Shown one piece after another: positions 1 through 9,399 of a stretch of DNA of 64,000 bases (positions are counted from its first letter, which is position 1; each line of letters opens with the position of its first letter). The position numbers and the translations under genes were made by a program. The stretch comes from Neptunomonas antarctica. Lineage in GTDB: Bacteria; Pseudomonadota; Gammaproteobacteria; Pseudomonadales; Balneatricaceae. The stretch is from positions 62,001-126,000 of the forward strand of contig NZ_LJSI01000044.1 in the NCBI RefSeq assembly GCF_001305295.1, read 5' to 3'. Below the pieces are notes generated by a model that saw only the letters and a list, made by a program, of their open reading frames with translations, made no database searches and was not told the DNA's origin.

Positions 1-1
1 G

Positions 2-1633
2 ACAGGCATTCCTGCCACCGAAATTATCGGAACAAAAAATACCTGGTCAGGTTTTTATGATACCCCCCGACCTGTGATGGCCAATCTGGTTATGCAGGGA
101 GGCTTTGGCGATGACTTTGAAAAGCATTATGGGAAAAAATTCAAACCATCCACGTTGATCCCCGGAGCCTTTGAAGCCCAGGATTACTTCCCCCATATGC
201 AGGGCGGAAAGTGGCTATTCTTTACGGCAGCCCCCCTGCTGGATGAGCAAGGGCGAACGATTGGAGCGATAGAAACACTGCAAGATATTACCAGCCAGAA
301 GGTTCAGGAAGAAAAAATCCTGCATCAGGCACATTTTGATAGCTTAACCGGACTCCCTAATAGATTTCTGGCACTGGACCGACTTAAGCTGCTGATAAAA
401 GAAGCCAAACGGGAACAACAAAAATTGGCGGTGCTGTTCATCGACCTGGATGATTTCAAAAAGATTAATGACACCTTAGGTCACGCATTTGGTGATGAAT
501 TACTGATTCAGGCTGCCAACCGACTTCAAAAAATGATTCGCAGCAGTGATACGATTGGCCGATTAGGGGGAGATGAATTTATTGTCCTCATTAAAAATCT
601 GGATGATGCTTATGATGTACGACCTGTTGCTGAAAAATTACTGGAAAGCTTTCGCGATATTTTCAAGGTCAAAAAACGTGAGCTGCTTATTACGACCAGC
701 ATAGGTATTGCTATTTATCCTGAAGACGGACTAACACCCAACAAGCTTTTGCGTAACGCTGATTCTGCAATGTACCACTCAAAAAATCAGGGGCGTAATG
801 CCTATCATTTTTTTACAGAAGGGATGAATGCAGGCGTAAAGCGACGCTTAATGCTTGAAGAAAAGATGCATGGGGCCATCAGTCGTGATGAGTTCTCCCT
901 GCACTACCAACCCGTTATAGAAGTAAACACGGGGAACATCATTGGTGCGGAAGCCCTGCTGCGCTGGAAAAACCCTTCTTTAGGCCAAGTGTCTCCTGAG
1001 GAGTTTATTCCAATTGCCGAACAAACCGGTTTAATTGTACCCATCGGCTATTACGTGCTCAACGAGGCTTTAAAGGCAACATCAACGTGGATTGTTAAAT
1101 ATCGAGGTCCGTTCAATATTGCAGTCAACTTATCCCCACTACAATTTAAAGACCCTAAACTTATCAACACAGTGAAGCGATTACTGGATCAATACAATCT
1201 GTCTGGAAACAGCCTTAGTCTTGAAATCACTGAAGGGGTATTACTCGGCAGCAAGCACTATATCCGCCAGGCTTTTGCAGACATCCAGAGTATGGGTATC
1301 AAAATATCAATGGATGACTTCGGCAAAGGATATTCATCACTCAACTATCTGCGCCAGCATACATTCAATACACTCAAAATAGACCGCAGCTTTATGCAGG
1401 ATTTTGAGCGTGATAAAACGGCGCCAGCCTTGATAAATGCCACCATTGCCATGGCGCATGCGCTGGATGTAGAGGTCATCGCCGAAGGGGTTGAGACGCA
1501 AGCCCAAATTGATTACCTGACAGAAAATTCCTGTGATTACGCACAAGGCTATCTGTTTAGCAAACCACTGCCCCATGCAGAATTTGAACAGTTACTTTGC
1601 TTAGATGAGTTCTCCGACGTCCTGACTTCCTGA
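2..1633 (+). CDS. PAS-GGDEF-EAL cyclic-di-GMP signalling protein, 5' end outside window
   Basis: This is the C-terminal part of a cyclic-di-GMP enzyme; the frame is open to the left edge, so the true start and any sensor region lie outside. The first ~110 residues look like the end of a PAS-type sensor module. The GGDEF domain follows with an intact GGDEF motif (RLGGDEF) and an RxxD inhibitory-site motif (RSSD) five residues before it. The EAL domain has EALLRW and DDFGKGYSS, the metal and loop-6 motifs of active phosphodiesterases. Both halves therefore look catalytically competent, so the protein could make c-di-GMP, degrade it, or switch between the two. Which activity dominates cannot be read from sequence. 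It stands alone on the plus strand, and the next gene is convergent. Confidence 0.93.
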   Translation, partial: TGIPATEIIGTKNTWSGFYDTPRPVMANLVMQGGFGDDFEKHYGKKFKPSTLIPGAFEAQDYFPHMQGGKWLFFTAAPLLDEQGRTIGAIETLQDITSQKVQEEKILHQAHFDSLTGLPNRFLALDRLKLLIKEAKREQQKLAVLFIDLDDFKKINDTLGHAFGDELLIQAANRLQKMIRSSDTIGRLGGDEFIVLIKNLDDAYDVRPVAEKLLESFRDIFKVKKRELLITTSIGIAIYPEDGLTPNKLLRNADSAMYHSKNQGRNAYHFFTEGMNAGVKRRLMLEEKMHGAISRDEFSLHYQPVIEVNTGNIIGAEALLRWKNPSLGQVSPEEFIPIAEQTGLIVPIGYYVLNEALKATSTWIVKYRGPFNIAVNLSPLQFKDPKLINTVKRLLDQYNLSGNSLSLEITEGVLLGSKHYIRQAFADIQSMGIKISMDDFGKGYSSLNYLRQHTFNTLKIDRSFMQDFERDKTAPALINATIAMAHALDVEVIAEGVETQAQIDYLTENSCDYAQGYLFSKPLPHAEFEQLLCLDEFSDVLTS

Positions 1634-1645
1634 CTTCCTGACTTC
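1622..1645 (+). repeat. Three tandem copies of an 8-bp unit over a stop codon
   Basis: The octamer CTGACTTC occurs three times head to tail, and the gene's TGA stop falls inside the second unit. Gain or loss of a unit would alter only the last residues, so a major phase-variation role is unlikely. It is seen directly; any function is unknown. Confidence 0.85.
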
Positions 1646-1685
1646 CTGAATAGTTAAATCAGAGTGACTGCTTACATTGTCAATT

Positions 1686-2468
1686 TTAACGAGAGCTCTC
1701 ATTACTTAATGCAGCACCTAAGCGATAAAAGTACTCCCGAAACGCCAGATTAATACGCTCACGCTGTTCTTCCATCGGGTATAACCCTTGCCTGGCTTCA
1801 GCTGTGGCTTTCGTGCCCGATACTAAAAAATTATTACTGATACCCGCATCCTGAATAAAAGCTTCAAATGCACGGGCACATAATTCTTCAGGTTGACTGT
1901 AGTAAACATGACCCATCGCTTTATCAACCTTAGCGGATACGCGAAACAATTGACTCGGCGAGTCCCCATCGTCATCCAACATAATATTTCTGAAACAGGC
2001 GAACAACGCATCATTTAACGGATGAACAACAGGCGTTGCGTCCGATAGCCAGGCTTTCGATGCAAACATCCCTGAAGGCGCATCACTAAAAGCGGTAGCG
2101 CCCAGGTAATGATCCAGCGCATGAAACCATTCATGCGCAATGCTTCCAGGACCCGCATTCTTCGCTAATGAAAAGCATCTCATAGAGGGCTGATAATGTG
2201 CGGCCACCCCAGGACGACCGCCAATTCCGTATTGCAACGAAAGGGTCCCACGCAGCGATATTAACGTTTCCGGACTCTGTAAAATGGCCATCAGATCAGC
2301 TAATGCATCATGAAATAACCCAGCCGCACGTGCTTGTTCTTGCGGTGTCACCCAGCGACCGATTCGGATAGACCTAAAATCAAACCGCTTTCTAACGTCA
2401 ACGAAGCTGACGGGCAGCCCCTCACGGAGGTCTGGGCCACGGCGATAATACTCTTTTGATAATGTCAT
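1686..2468 (-). CDS. CLCA_X family protein with a HExxH-like motif
   Basis: A 260-residue soluble protein matching the CLCA_X family of marine proteobacteria, as I recall it. The central stretch GSIAHEWFHALDHY contains HEWFH, an HExxH-type arrangement like that of zinc metallopeptidases, followed by a further His-Asp-His. A late PEELCARAFEAF segment is typical of the same fold in phage-encoded polyvalent-protein domains and could supply the third metal ligand. No signal peptide or membrane segment is visible. The gene follows the LysR gene on the same strand after 28 bases, so the two may be co-transcribed. Protease activity is an inference from the motif alone; the family has no established substrate that I know of. 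Confidence 0.8.
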   Translation of the reverse strand: MTLSKEYYRRGPDLREGLPVSFVDVRKRFDFRSIRIGRWVTPQEQARAAGLFHDALADLMAILQSPETLISLRGTLSLQYGIGGRPGVAAHYQPSMRCFSLAKNAGPGSIAHEWFHALDHYLGATAFSDAPSGMFASKAWLSDATPVVHPLNDALFACFRNIMLDDDGDSPSQLFRVSAKVDKAMGHVYYSQPEELCARAFEAFIQDAGISNNFLVSGTKATAEARQGLYPMEEQRERINLAFREYFYRLGAALSNESSR

Positions 2469-2496
2469 GATATTTTAAATGGTATCCACACTACTC

Positions 2497-3387
2497 TCAT
2501 ACATATCCCAATTCACTCAGTAACCATTCGTTGAAGACGGCTGCAGACTTAGACAGAGGCCTTCCTTTTGGATAGGCCAGATAATAGTTATCTTCCGTTT
2601 CAAGACATATATCAAAAGGAGACAGTAGTTTTCGACTGTTCAGTTGATCAGTAAAGAAGTCCGGATAGCCCAGAAACACACCCAGACCCGCTTCACCCAT
2701 CGACATTCCTGCAGCCAGATTATCTGTCTTGTGATAGAGAATATCGGCATTAGCCGTTTCAACCGAGGCTTGTTGAAACCACTCCTGCCATCCTTGACGG
2801 TTACCTACAATTTCAAGGAGAGGTAATGACAACAGGTCACCAGGATCACTCAACTGACTAGCGAGCCTGGGAGCGCAATAGGGTTTTAGCTCAGGAGTAA
2901 ATAACGGATGGAGCTGCATTCCAGACCATTCACCATTACCATGCATTATGCTGATATCAGCAGGACTGCGATTAAATTCATTATCCCAGTTGGCGTGCAC
3001 AAGCTGTAATTTCAGCCCCGGATACTGTTCGCAAAAACGGCTTAATCTGGGTGATAGCCACATCATCGAAAAGGCGATATTTACCTCTATCACCAAACGA
3101 CCTTTACCCAGTGGAGAAAAAATTTCCGAGGTATTACGCTGTAAATTGCTAATTGCACTCTGTACAACGGGTAAATATGCCAGACCACTGTTCGTTAAAT
3201 ATACGGTGCGATGTTCCCGGATAAACAACGCCTCACCCAGATGGTGCTCCAAAAGCCGTATCTGCTGGCTTACTGCAGACTGCGTCAGATACAACTCTCT
3301 CCCCGCCGCGCTAAAATTGAGCAATCTTGCTGCTGCTTCAAATGTTTTTAGCCAATTGAGTGGCGGAAGATCAGTACGCTTTTTCAT
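2497..3387 (-). CDS. LysR-family transcriptional regulator (GcvA-like)
   Basis: A 296-residue LysR-type regulator. The N-terminal winged helix (residues ~10-65) has the usual LPPLNWLKTFEAAARLLNFS start and the QSAVSQQIRLLE recognition helix. The rest is a periplasmic-binding-protein-like effector domain opening with GRLVIEVN. The LPPLN start is typical of the GcvA/AmpR subgroup. It is divergent from the dioxygenase gene with 105 bases between starts, the standard layout for a LysR regulator and its target. It probably controls that gene and itself. The inducer is unknown; a quaternary amine or carnitine-like compound is a guess from the target. Length is normal and I see no damage. Confidence 0.92.
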   Translation of the reverse strand: MKKRTDLPPLNWLKTFEAAARLLNFSAAGRELYLTQSAVSQQIRLLEHHLGEALFIREHRTVYLTNSGLAYLPVVQSAISNLQRNTSEIFSPLGKGRLVIEVNIAFSMMWLSPRLSRFCEQYPGLKLQLVHANWDNEFNRSPADISIMHGNGEWSGMQLHPLFTPELKPYCAPRLASQLSDPGDLLSLPLLEIVGNRQGWQEWFQQASVETANADILYHKTDNLAAGMSMGEAGLGVFLGYPDFFTDQLNSRKLLSPFDICLETEDNYYLAYPKGRPLSKSAAVFNEWLLSELGYV

Positions 3388-3447
3388 TAGATATTCTTAT
3401 CAAGTAGGCCATAATTCATTGTTTGAATAAGTAATCATGGCAACTTA

Positions 3448-3473
3448 ACATGGAGCAGCTTTTTACTCCATGT
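3448..3473. promoter_or_regulatory. Inverted repeat between LysR and dioxygenase genes
   Basis: Two perfect 8-base arms, ACATGGAG and CTCCATGT, are separated by 10 bases in the divergent promoter region, about 19 bases before the dioxygenase ATG. This could be a LysR operator or a hairpin in the dioxygenase leader. The repeat is seen directly; the role is inferred. Confidence 0.5.
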
Positions 3474-3492
3474 ATATGCAGGGCCCGCTTAA

Positions 3493-4668
3493 ATGAAAAC
3501 GCTTCAATCAGAACCAACCTCAGATTTTTCAGCAGTAACCGATTTTTACATAGCATCCGTTGCGCAAAGTGATCGTGCCATTCAAGTCCGCTGGAGTGAC
3601 GGCAGCAATACTACCTATCACAACATCTGGTTGCGTGATAATTGCCCAACAGCATTTCACCCGCACACAGGTGAGCGTTGCTTTGATCTGTTGAGCGTCT
3701 CGCAAGATATCCATCCATTATCCGTCACTTTGGATACAGGAACTCTTATTATTGAGTGGTCTGAACAGGGGCATATCAGCTGCTTCGAGCAAAGCTGGCT
3801 ACGCGAATTCTGTTATTCTGGTGAATTAGCCAAAGATCATAGCAGTAGTTATCAGAGCTGGAGCTGCGAATTTATTGACCATATTCCGGTGGATAATCAG
3901 CAAGACATTTTGACCAGCGACAGGGCATTATATGAGTGGATGAGCGCTCTGGATAAGTATGGGCTAGCCATTATTAACGGTATGCCGAATGAACCTGAAG
4001 CCGTTGTACAAACGGCAAACCGGATCGATTATCTTCGCCAGACTAATTTCGGGGTTACGTTTGATGTGGTATCAGAAAAAGTGCCTATTAACCTCGCTTA
4101 CACGTCTCTCTCATTACCATTACATACAGATTTGGCCAATCAGGAAATACCTCCGGGATATCAATTCTTACACTGTCTGAGCAATGAAAGCATGGGTGGC
4201 GAATCGACTTTTGTGGATGGTTTAAAAGTACTGGAAGGGCTGCGTGAAGACCAGCCTGAGTATTTTCGTCTGCTTTGTGAGTACGCCATCCCCTTCCGTT
4301 TTCACGACCAGGCACACGATATTCGCGAGCACCATCCGGTCATCAACCTGGATAATTTTGGTAATATTGTTGAGATCAAATACAACGCTCATCTCGCGGA
4401 TATCTTTGATCTGCCTGGCGAAGTTATGTACGACTACTACATCGCTTACCGTGAGCTAATGGGCCGGCTAAAAGATGCTCGCTATAAAATTGAGCTTAAA
4501 TTGTCTGCTGGTGAAATGGTGGTATTTGATAACCGGCGAGTACTGCACGGCCGTAATGCATTTGATGACAGTGCGGGCAAACGTCATCTCAGAGGTTGCT
4601 ATGTTGACCGTTCAGAATTTAAAAGCCGTTTAAGGGTACTGGGTAAGCAACTGGCTAAAGTGATTTAA
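3493..4668 (+). CDS. Gamma-butyrobetaine hydroxylase-like Fe(II)/2-oxoglutarate dioxygenase
   Basis: A 391-residue protein with the two-part layout of gamma-butyrobetaine dioxygenase. An N-terminal DUF971-like domain (residues ~20-105) carries SDGSNTTYHNIWLRDNCP, and a TauD/TfdA-type dioxygenase domain fills the rest. The iron ligands are visible as the HxD of LPLHTDLAN and the late His of VLHGRNAF, followed by an RHLRGCYVD segment suited to holding 2-oxoglutarate. The family hydroxylates trimethylammonium substrates such as gamma-butyrobetaine, giving carnitine, or trimethyllysine. The neighbouring demethylating flavoenzyme and one-carbon gene fit a quaternary or methylated amine as substrate, but the exact compound cannot be decided. 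It is divergent from its likely LysR regulator and convergent with the DUF1989 gene. Confidence 0.85.
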   Translation: MKTLQSEPTSDFSAVTDFYIASVAQSDRAIQVRWSDGSNTTYHNIWLRDNCPTAFHPHTGERCFDLLSVSQDIHPLSVTLDTGTLIIEWSEQGHISCFEQSWLREFCYSGELAKDHSSSYQSWSCEFIDHIPVDNQQDILTSDRALYEWMSALDKYGLAIINGMPNEPEAVVQTANRIDYLRQTNFGVTFDVVSEKVPINLAYTSLSLPLHTDLANQEIPPGYQFLHCLSNESMGGESTFVDGLKVLEGLREDQPEYFRLLCEYAIPFRFHDQAHDIREHHPVINLDNFGNIVEIKYNAHLADIFDLPGEVMYDYYIAYRELMGRLKDARYKIELKLSAGEMVVFDNRRVLHGRNAFDDSAGKRHLRGCYVDRSEFKSRLRVLGKQLAKVI

Positions 4669-4705
4669 TTAATTCAGAAAATCACTTCAGCCAGCAACGG
4701 AGCAT

Positions 4706-5578
4706 TTAAATCCCATGCTTTCCGCCATAGCTATTCGCTGCAGGGGATTGCCAACCCGTCAGCGCTCCGTCTGCTGGTTTATAAATCTCCACCAAGAGTG
4801 GATAGCAAGAGGTGCTGTCATCAGAGTGGCTACTGCCACAATCACCGCCCGGACAAGCCGACAACGCGCCAAGAAGATCAATCTCGGCAAAGAATTCAAT
4901 AAAGTCTCCCGGACGAACTGGACTGGCTTTCATGAAATACTGATTTGTATTACGCGTGAAACCTGTACACATAAAGACATTTAGCACGTCGTGCACATGA
5001 GGCTCAGCTTCACTTACTGCCATTGCTTTTGACGCAGCTAACGCGCGGGTCAGATTTGAATGACAGCAGTTATTATAGTCCAGACCTTTTAACATGGCAT
5101 TTGTGTAAGGATCACAACGGGTACCGATAACATCGTGTACACCCGCACCATCTTCATCAAAACCGTACCAGCCCAATGTATCGTGGGTGATGGTTGCCAT
5201 GGGACGCAGACTGGGAAGAGTACTCCACAAACGATCACCTGTAGTCACATGGCTGGCATGCAACTGTCGAGTCTTGCCACTGAAGAAACGCTCTGATAGG
5301 TCTGCAGCATTCCACAGGTTAAGATCACCTACTTGCGGCCCCTCAACACTTACAATACGGAAGAAATGTCCGGCGGGTACTGTAAATGAAGCTGCATCGC
5401 GGGGCGGTACTATCACTTCAGCGACTTTTTCCATGTTTTGTCTGGCGTGTTGGTAAAGTGCCTCATCATACGCTGGCAGACAATCGACGTCGTAACAGAT
5501 GACAGGCCGGGCAGAGCGTCTTTTTTTTGCATCTGCAGGAGACGCTATATTTGGTGTTATCACATCAGGTCTGTTCAT
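4706..5578 (-). CDS. DUF1989 (urea carboxylase-associated-like) protein
   Basis: A 290-residue protein of the DUF1989 family, often annotated as urea amidolyase- or urea carboxylase-associated. Family hallmarks are the VPAGHFFRIVSVEGPQVGDLN segment around residue 65-90 and Cys-rich motifs: the paired Cys of NNCCHSN, the Cys of NVFMCTGF, and ACPGGDC near the end, which probably bind a metal. It is the last gene of the putative DMGDH-purU-DUF1989 operon, 82 bases after purU. Some members of the family appear in operons for short amines and amino alcohols. I do not assign a reaction. The C-terminal linker after the last Cys is variable in the family and looks complete here. Confidence 0.82.
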   Translation of the reverse strand: MNRPDVITPNIASPADAKKRRSARPVICYDVDCLPAYDEALYQHARQNMEKVAEVIVPPRDAASFTVPAGHFFRIVSVEGPQVGDLNLWNAADLSERFFSGKTRQLHASHVTTGDRLWSTLPSLRPMATITHDTLGWYGFDEDGAGVHDVIGTRCDPYTNAMLKGLDYNNCCHSNLTRALAASKAMAVSEAEPHVHDVLNVFMCTGFTRNTNQYFMKASPVRPGDFIEFFAEIDLLGALSACPGGDCGSSHSDDSTSCYPLLVEIYKPADGALTGWQSPAANSYGGKHGI

Positions 5579-5660
5579 AGTCGAATTCCGCGTTACTCAT
5601 CAAATTAATCGTTACGCTTATTCAAACACATTAGTGTAAACGCCGCATACCCTCTGTACC

Positions 5661-6521
5661 TTAAAAGACCACCGTGCGTAGTCCATTCTGGAATACACGC
5701 TGACCAACGTGATGCTTTACTGCACGGGCCAACGTTTGTGCTTCAATATCACGACCGACCTGAGTCAAGTGCTGCGGGTCGTGACTGTGTGAGGCGCGTT
5801 CAACCATTTGATCGATAATGGGTCCTTCATCAAGGTTCGCAGTGACATAGTGCGCGGTAGCCCCGATAAGCTTAACGCCACGCTCGTAGGCCTGAAGGTA
5901 TGGCTTAGCTCCTTTGAAACCAGGCAAGAAAGAGTGATGAATATTGATGCAGCGTCCCGCCAGTTGCTCACACAAAGTGTTGGAAAGCACTTGCATGTAA
6001 CGCGCCAGCACGACCAGTTCAGTATTGGTTTCTTTGACAATTTCCAGAAGCCGAACTTCCTGTTCAGGTTTATTCTCTTTGGTCACGGGTAAGTGTATAT
6101 AAGGAACACCCTCGCGCTCCGCCAGATTCCGTAAGTCTTCGTGGTTGGAGACGACTGCGGTGATTTCTATATTCAATTCGCCTGTGGAGCGACGGTACAA
6201 CAGATCACGCAAGCAGTGATCATACTTAGACACCATGATCAACACCTTAGCCGGTTTGTCAGCATCGCGTATTTCCCATTCCATATCGAAGCGCAACGCG
6301 GTCACTTCGAAAGCAGCCCGAAACTGATCGACACTGGGGTTCTTGTTTCCTTCAAAGACGAACTCTATGCTCGAGAAGAAACGTCCCGAGTCCAGATCAT
6401 CGAACTGATGAAATTCCTTTATGAAACAACCGCGATCGGCCAGAAAATTGCCTAGCGCGGCAACGATCCCACTACGCCCGGGGCAGGAAACTTTTAGGAT
6501 AAAAGCCGGTTTGCTTTTCAT
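5661..6521 (-). CDS. purU: Formyltetrahydrofolate deformylase
   Basis: PurU hydrolyses 10-formyl-THF to formate and THF, regenerating free THF for one-carbon flux. An N-terminal ACT domain (residues ~8-90, starting FILKVSCPGRSGIVAAL) precedes a formyltransferase-fold hydrolase domain. Catalytic Asn and His lie in INIHHSFLPGF and the Asp in LDEGPIIDQ. I chose the ATG at 6521, giving 286 residues; a TTG twelve bases upstream is the alternative. It sits 70 bases after the flavoenzyme gene on the same strand. The pairing makes sense because a dimethylglycine/sarcosine-type dehydrogenase loads methyl carbon onto THF as 5,10-methylene-THF, and PurU can release the resulting formyl carbon as formate. 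Glycine-betaine catabolic clusters of pseudomonads also carry a purU. Confidence 0.94.
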   Translation of the reverse strand: MKSKPAFILKVSCPGRSGIVAALGNFLADRGCFIKEFHQFDDLDSGRFFSSIEFVFEGNKNPSVDQFRAAFEVTALRFDMEWEIRDADKPAKVLIMVSKYDHCLRDLLYRRSTGELNIEITAVVSNHEDLRNLAEREGVPYIHLPVTKENKPEQEVRLLEIVKETNTELVVLARYMQVLSNTLCEQLAGRCINIHHSFLPGFKGAKPYLQAYERGVKLIGATAHYVTANLDEGPIIDQMVERASHSHDPQHLTQVGRDIEAQTLARAVKHHVGQRVFQNGLRTVVF

Positions 6522-6591
6522 ATTGACACCCAATTCTGATAGAGATATTAATAATGGTTTTATACTTCGCTGAGCGATGTATCGAGTGCGG

Positions 6592-9033
6592 TTAAATCTT
6601 CATACGACTACCAGAAGGATCGTAGAGGGCTCGCAAAGATGCTTGAGCGCTAAATCGTTGTTTGGCAACTTCAATCTCAAAATTCGCCGCCGCTATTCGA
6701 TCCTTGGTCAAACCAGAAACGTCAACATAGCCCATCCCTATCGCTGCACCCACACTGTGCCCGTACATACCTGAGGTCAGATAACCTACGATGCCGCCAT
6801 CCATCACAATCGGTTCGTTGTGATAAAGCAGGGGCTCAGGGTCGTTCAATTGGAACTGCACCAAGCGTCGATCGACTATGCCTGGAGCTTTAGCCAGCAG
6901 AAATGCATCACGGCCCATGAAATCACTTGCATCAGGTTTTGCCGCAAAACTGAGTCCGGCCTGGAGTAGATTATCCTCGGAGCCGATATCATGACCCCAA
7001 TGGCGGAATCCTTTCTCAAGACGCAAGCTATTGAGTGCATGCATACCCACGTTTCTAAGCTCAAAGGCGGCGCCTGCTTTTTGCAGTTCCCGATAGAACC
7101 CCGTTGCTTTTGCTGCAGGCACAAAAATTTCCCAGCCAAGCTCTCCAACATAGGAAAGCCGCTGCAACCAAACGTCAACACCTGCGACTTTGGCAAAACG
7201 CCCTGTACCGAAGACAAAACCCTCCGAACTAATATCAGTGTCGGCCAGCGTTTCCAGAACCGCACGAGCATTAGGGCCCTGAAGCGATAAGCAGGCATAG
7301 TCGGCGCTGATATCGCGAAGTTGCACATCCCCCTGCAAATTCTTTTTAAGGTGCCACCAGTCCCGGTTCAAGGAACTAATTCCCGTTGTCACCATATAAC
7401 GATCTGTGTCGAGCTTGGAGAGCGTGACGTCGGCTTCGATTCCTCCGCGCGGATTCAACCATTGGGTGTAAACCAGCGAACCCTGTTCGACAACAACATC
7501 TCCCGCGCAGATCCACTGCAGGGCCTTCTCGGCATCCGGGCCTGAAACCTCAAACTTACCGAAAGATGAGATGTCATAGACGCCAACATTTTCACGTATC
7601 GAACGATGCTCTGTCGCGGAAAACTCAAACCAATTCTGGCGCTTGTAGCTGTATTGATACTTAGCTTCAGCGCCATCTTGAGCGAACCAGTTCGGACGTT
7701 CAAAACCACCCACTTCGCCAAAACACGCATTTTGCGCTTCTAACACCTCATGCAGGGGCGAGCGAACCCGATCCCGGGCAGTCTCATACTGATAGAACGG
7801 CCAGTGCATGGCGTAGGTGTGACCCAATGCTTCAGGTATACGCTCCTCAATATAAGATTGCGTTCTTTGTGCAGGGTTATGACGACGCACGTCGCACTCC
7901 CAAATATCACCCGAAGGGTGGCCGTCGATAATCCAGTCGGCCATCAGCATGCCTAAACCACCACCCGCGCCAATCCCTTTAGAATTAAGGCCACAAGCCA
8001 CATAAAAATTATCGACTTCTGGCGTGGGGCCTAACAAATGGAGATTGTCAGGGGTAAAACTCTCAGGGCCATTGAAGAAGGTACGAATGCCGGTTTCTTC
8101 CAGCGCAGGGAATGCTTCCATGCTACGCATCAGGTACTCTTCGATGTGGTCTATATCGCAAGGGAATTCATCAAAACAGAAATCTTCCCGGATTCGATCC
8201 ATAGAGCAACCACGCGCATTGTGCTCAAACCACCCCACTAGCATCTTGCCGGCGTCTTCTTTGAAATAGACACCTTTGTCAAAGTCCCGAAGGACCGGAC
8301 GCTTCGTCAACCCATCCATCTCCTCGGTAACGACATAATAATGCTCACAGGCATAAAGCGGCAGATCAACGCCAATGTTGGCTGCAATGTCCCGAGACCA
8401 AAGCCCTCCGGCCAGCACAACCTTATCCGCAACAATAGAGCCTTGCGCTGTCTTCACCCCAACAGCTTGCCCCCCTTCCACCAGAATCTCTTCAACCTTG
8501 ACGTTCTCAATAACTCTGGCACCCCGCATGCGCGCGCCCTTAGCGAGCGCCATGGTGGTATCGACAGGATTGGTCTGGCCATCTTTTTCAATATACAAGG
8601 CACCGGCGATACCATCGGTATTAATACCGGGGTAGAGTTCAGCCAAGCGCTCATTATCGATCATCTCGGATTCCACGCCGAAAACCGCAGCCATCGAAGA
8701 TGTCCGGCGAAGTTCCTCCAAACGCTCAGCGGAACGAGCAACAGAGAGACTGCCGATCTGCCGGTAGCCCGTGGCCTGCCCGGTCTCCTCTTCCAATGAG
8801 GCATAAAGCTCATGGCTATATTTGGCCAGACTAGTCAGGTAAGGCGTAGGCCACAGCATGCTGACCAGCCCTGCAGCGTGCCACGTAGTACCGCACGTTA
8901 ACTGCTTACGCTCCAACACCACCACATCTTTTATTCCACGTTTCGCCAGATGGTAAGCGATAGAACAACCTACAATTCCACCACCAATAATGACCACGCT
9001 CGCCTTAGCCGGCAGTTGGTTTTTATTCGTCAT
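6592..9033 (-). CDS. Dimethylglycine/sarcosine dehydrogenase-like FAD and GcvT-domain enzyme
   Basis: An 813-residue two-domain demethylase. The N-terminal half is a DAO-type FAD oxidoreductase: dinucleotide motif VVIIGGGIVGCSIAYHLA near residue 14, then CGTTWHAAGL near residue 48, the context of the His that binds FAD covalently in mitochondrial DMGDH and SARDH. A linker leads to a GcvT/aminomethyltransferase domain (residues ~430-800) that transfers the released one-carbon unit to THF. Length and order match the family. Substrates of close relatives include dimethylglycine, sarcosine and other N-methyl amines, so I leave it open. It heads the operon with purU and DUF1989, and AAAGGG lies 11 bases before the ATG. 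A LysR gene is divergent upstream. Confidence 0.9.
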   Translation of the reverse strand: MTNKNQLPAKASVVIIGGGIVGCSIAYHLAKRGIKDVVVLERKQLTCGTTWHAAGLVSMLWPTPYLTSLAKYSHELYASLEEETGQATGYRQIGSLSVARSAERLEELRRTSSMAAVFGVESEMIDNERLAELYPGINTDGIAGALYIEKDGQTNPVDTTMALAKGARMRGARVIENVKVEEILVEGGQAVGVKTAQGSIVADKVVLAGGLWSRDIAANIGVDLPLYACEHYYVVTEEMDGLTKRPVLRDFDKGVYFKEDAGKMLVGWFEHNARGCSMDRIREDFCFDEFPCDIDHIEEYLMRSMEAFPALEETGIRTFFNGPESFTPDNLHLLGPTPEVDNFYVACGLNSKGIGAGGGLGMLMADWIIDGHPSGDIWECDVRRHNPAQRTQSYIEERIPEALGHTYAMHWPFYQYETARDRVRSPLHEVLEAQNACFGEVGGFERPNWFAQDGAEAKYQYSYKRQNWFEFSATEHRSIRENVGVYDISSFGKFEVSGPDAEKALQWICAGDVVVEQGSLVYTQWLNPRGGIEADVTLSKLDTDRYMVTTGISSLNRDWWHLKKNLQGDVQLRDISADYACLSLQGPNARAVLETLADTDISSEGFVFGTGRFAKVAGVDVWLQRLSYVGELGWEIFVPAAKATGFYRELQKAGAAFELRNVGMHALNSLRLEKGFRHWGHDIGSEDNLLQAGLSFAAKPDASDFMGRDAFLLAKAPGIVDRRLVQFQLNDPEPLLYHNEPIVMDGGIVGYLTSGMYGHSVGAAIGMGYVDVSGLTKDRIAAANFEIEVAKQRFSAQASLRALYDPSGSRMKI

Positions 9034-9390
9034 AACTTATAACCCTTTTATGGCTAATCCCCGACCATCCGTCGCGGTAAATGCAAAAGATAACAATCCG
9101 GCCTTTACGGCCCCTAATAACAGACACAAAAGGAGCCCGGCCATCCGTGCATCCACCCATGCAAAGCTTGTAATTATGCTTTTCACATAAAGGAAGAGAT
9201 ATCTGACGAACGCGCCATACAAGCCACTATTCAGCAAATATTCACATCTGGCAGCACAGAGCACAATTGACATTTTTTTTCTAACCGGTAAGTTTACTTA
9301 CCAACCAGACAGGCTTTTGATACTAAATAGCAGGATTATGGATAGGCAGCAGTTAAGAGTCATTCTTTTGATTTTAGAAAGCTCCCCCCG
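9034..9390. other. Divergent intergenic region, DMGDH-like gene and LysR
   Basis: About 360 bases separate the two divergent genes. The region should hold both promoters and the LysR operator. I found no convincing long dyad. A 78-codon minus-strand reading frame at 9037-9273 has no ribosome site and no recognisable family, so I treat it as chance. Confidence 0.5.
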
Positions 9391-9399
9391 CTGAAGGCA

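Noticed and set aside
9037-9273. 78-codon minus-strand frame upstream of the DMGDH-like gene
   Set aside because: No ribosome binding site and no family resemblance; it occupies a divergent promoter region.
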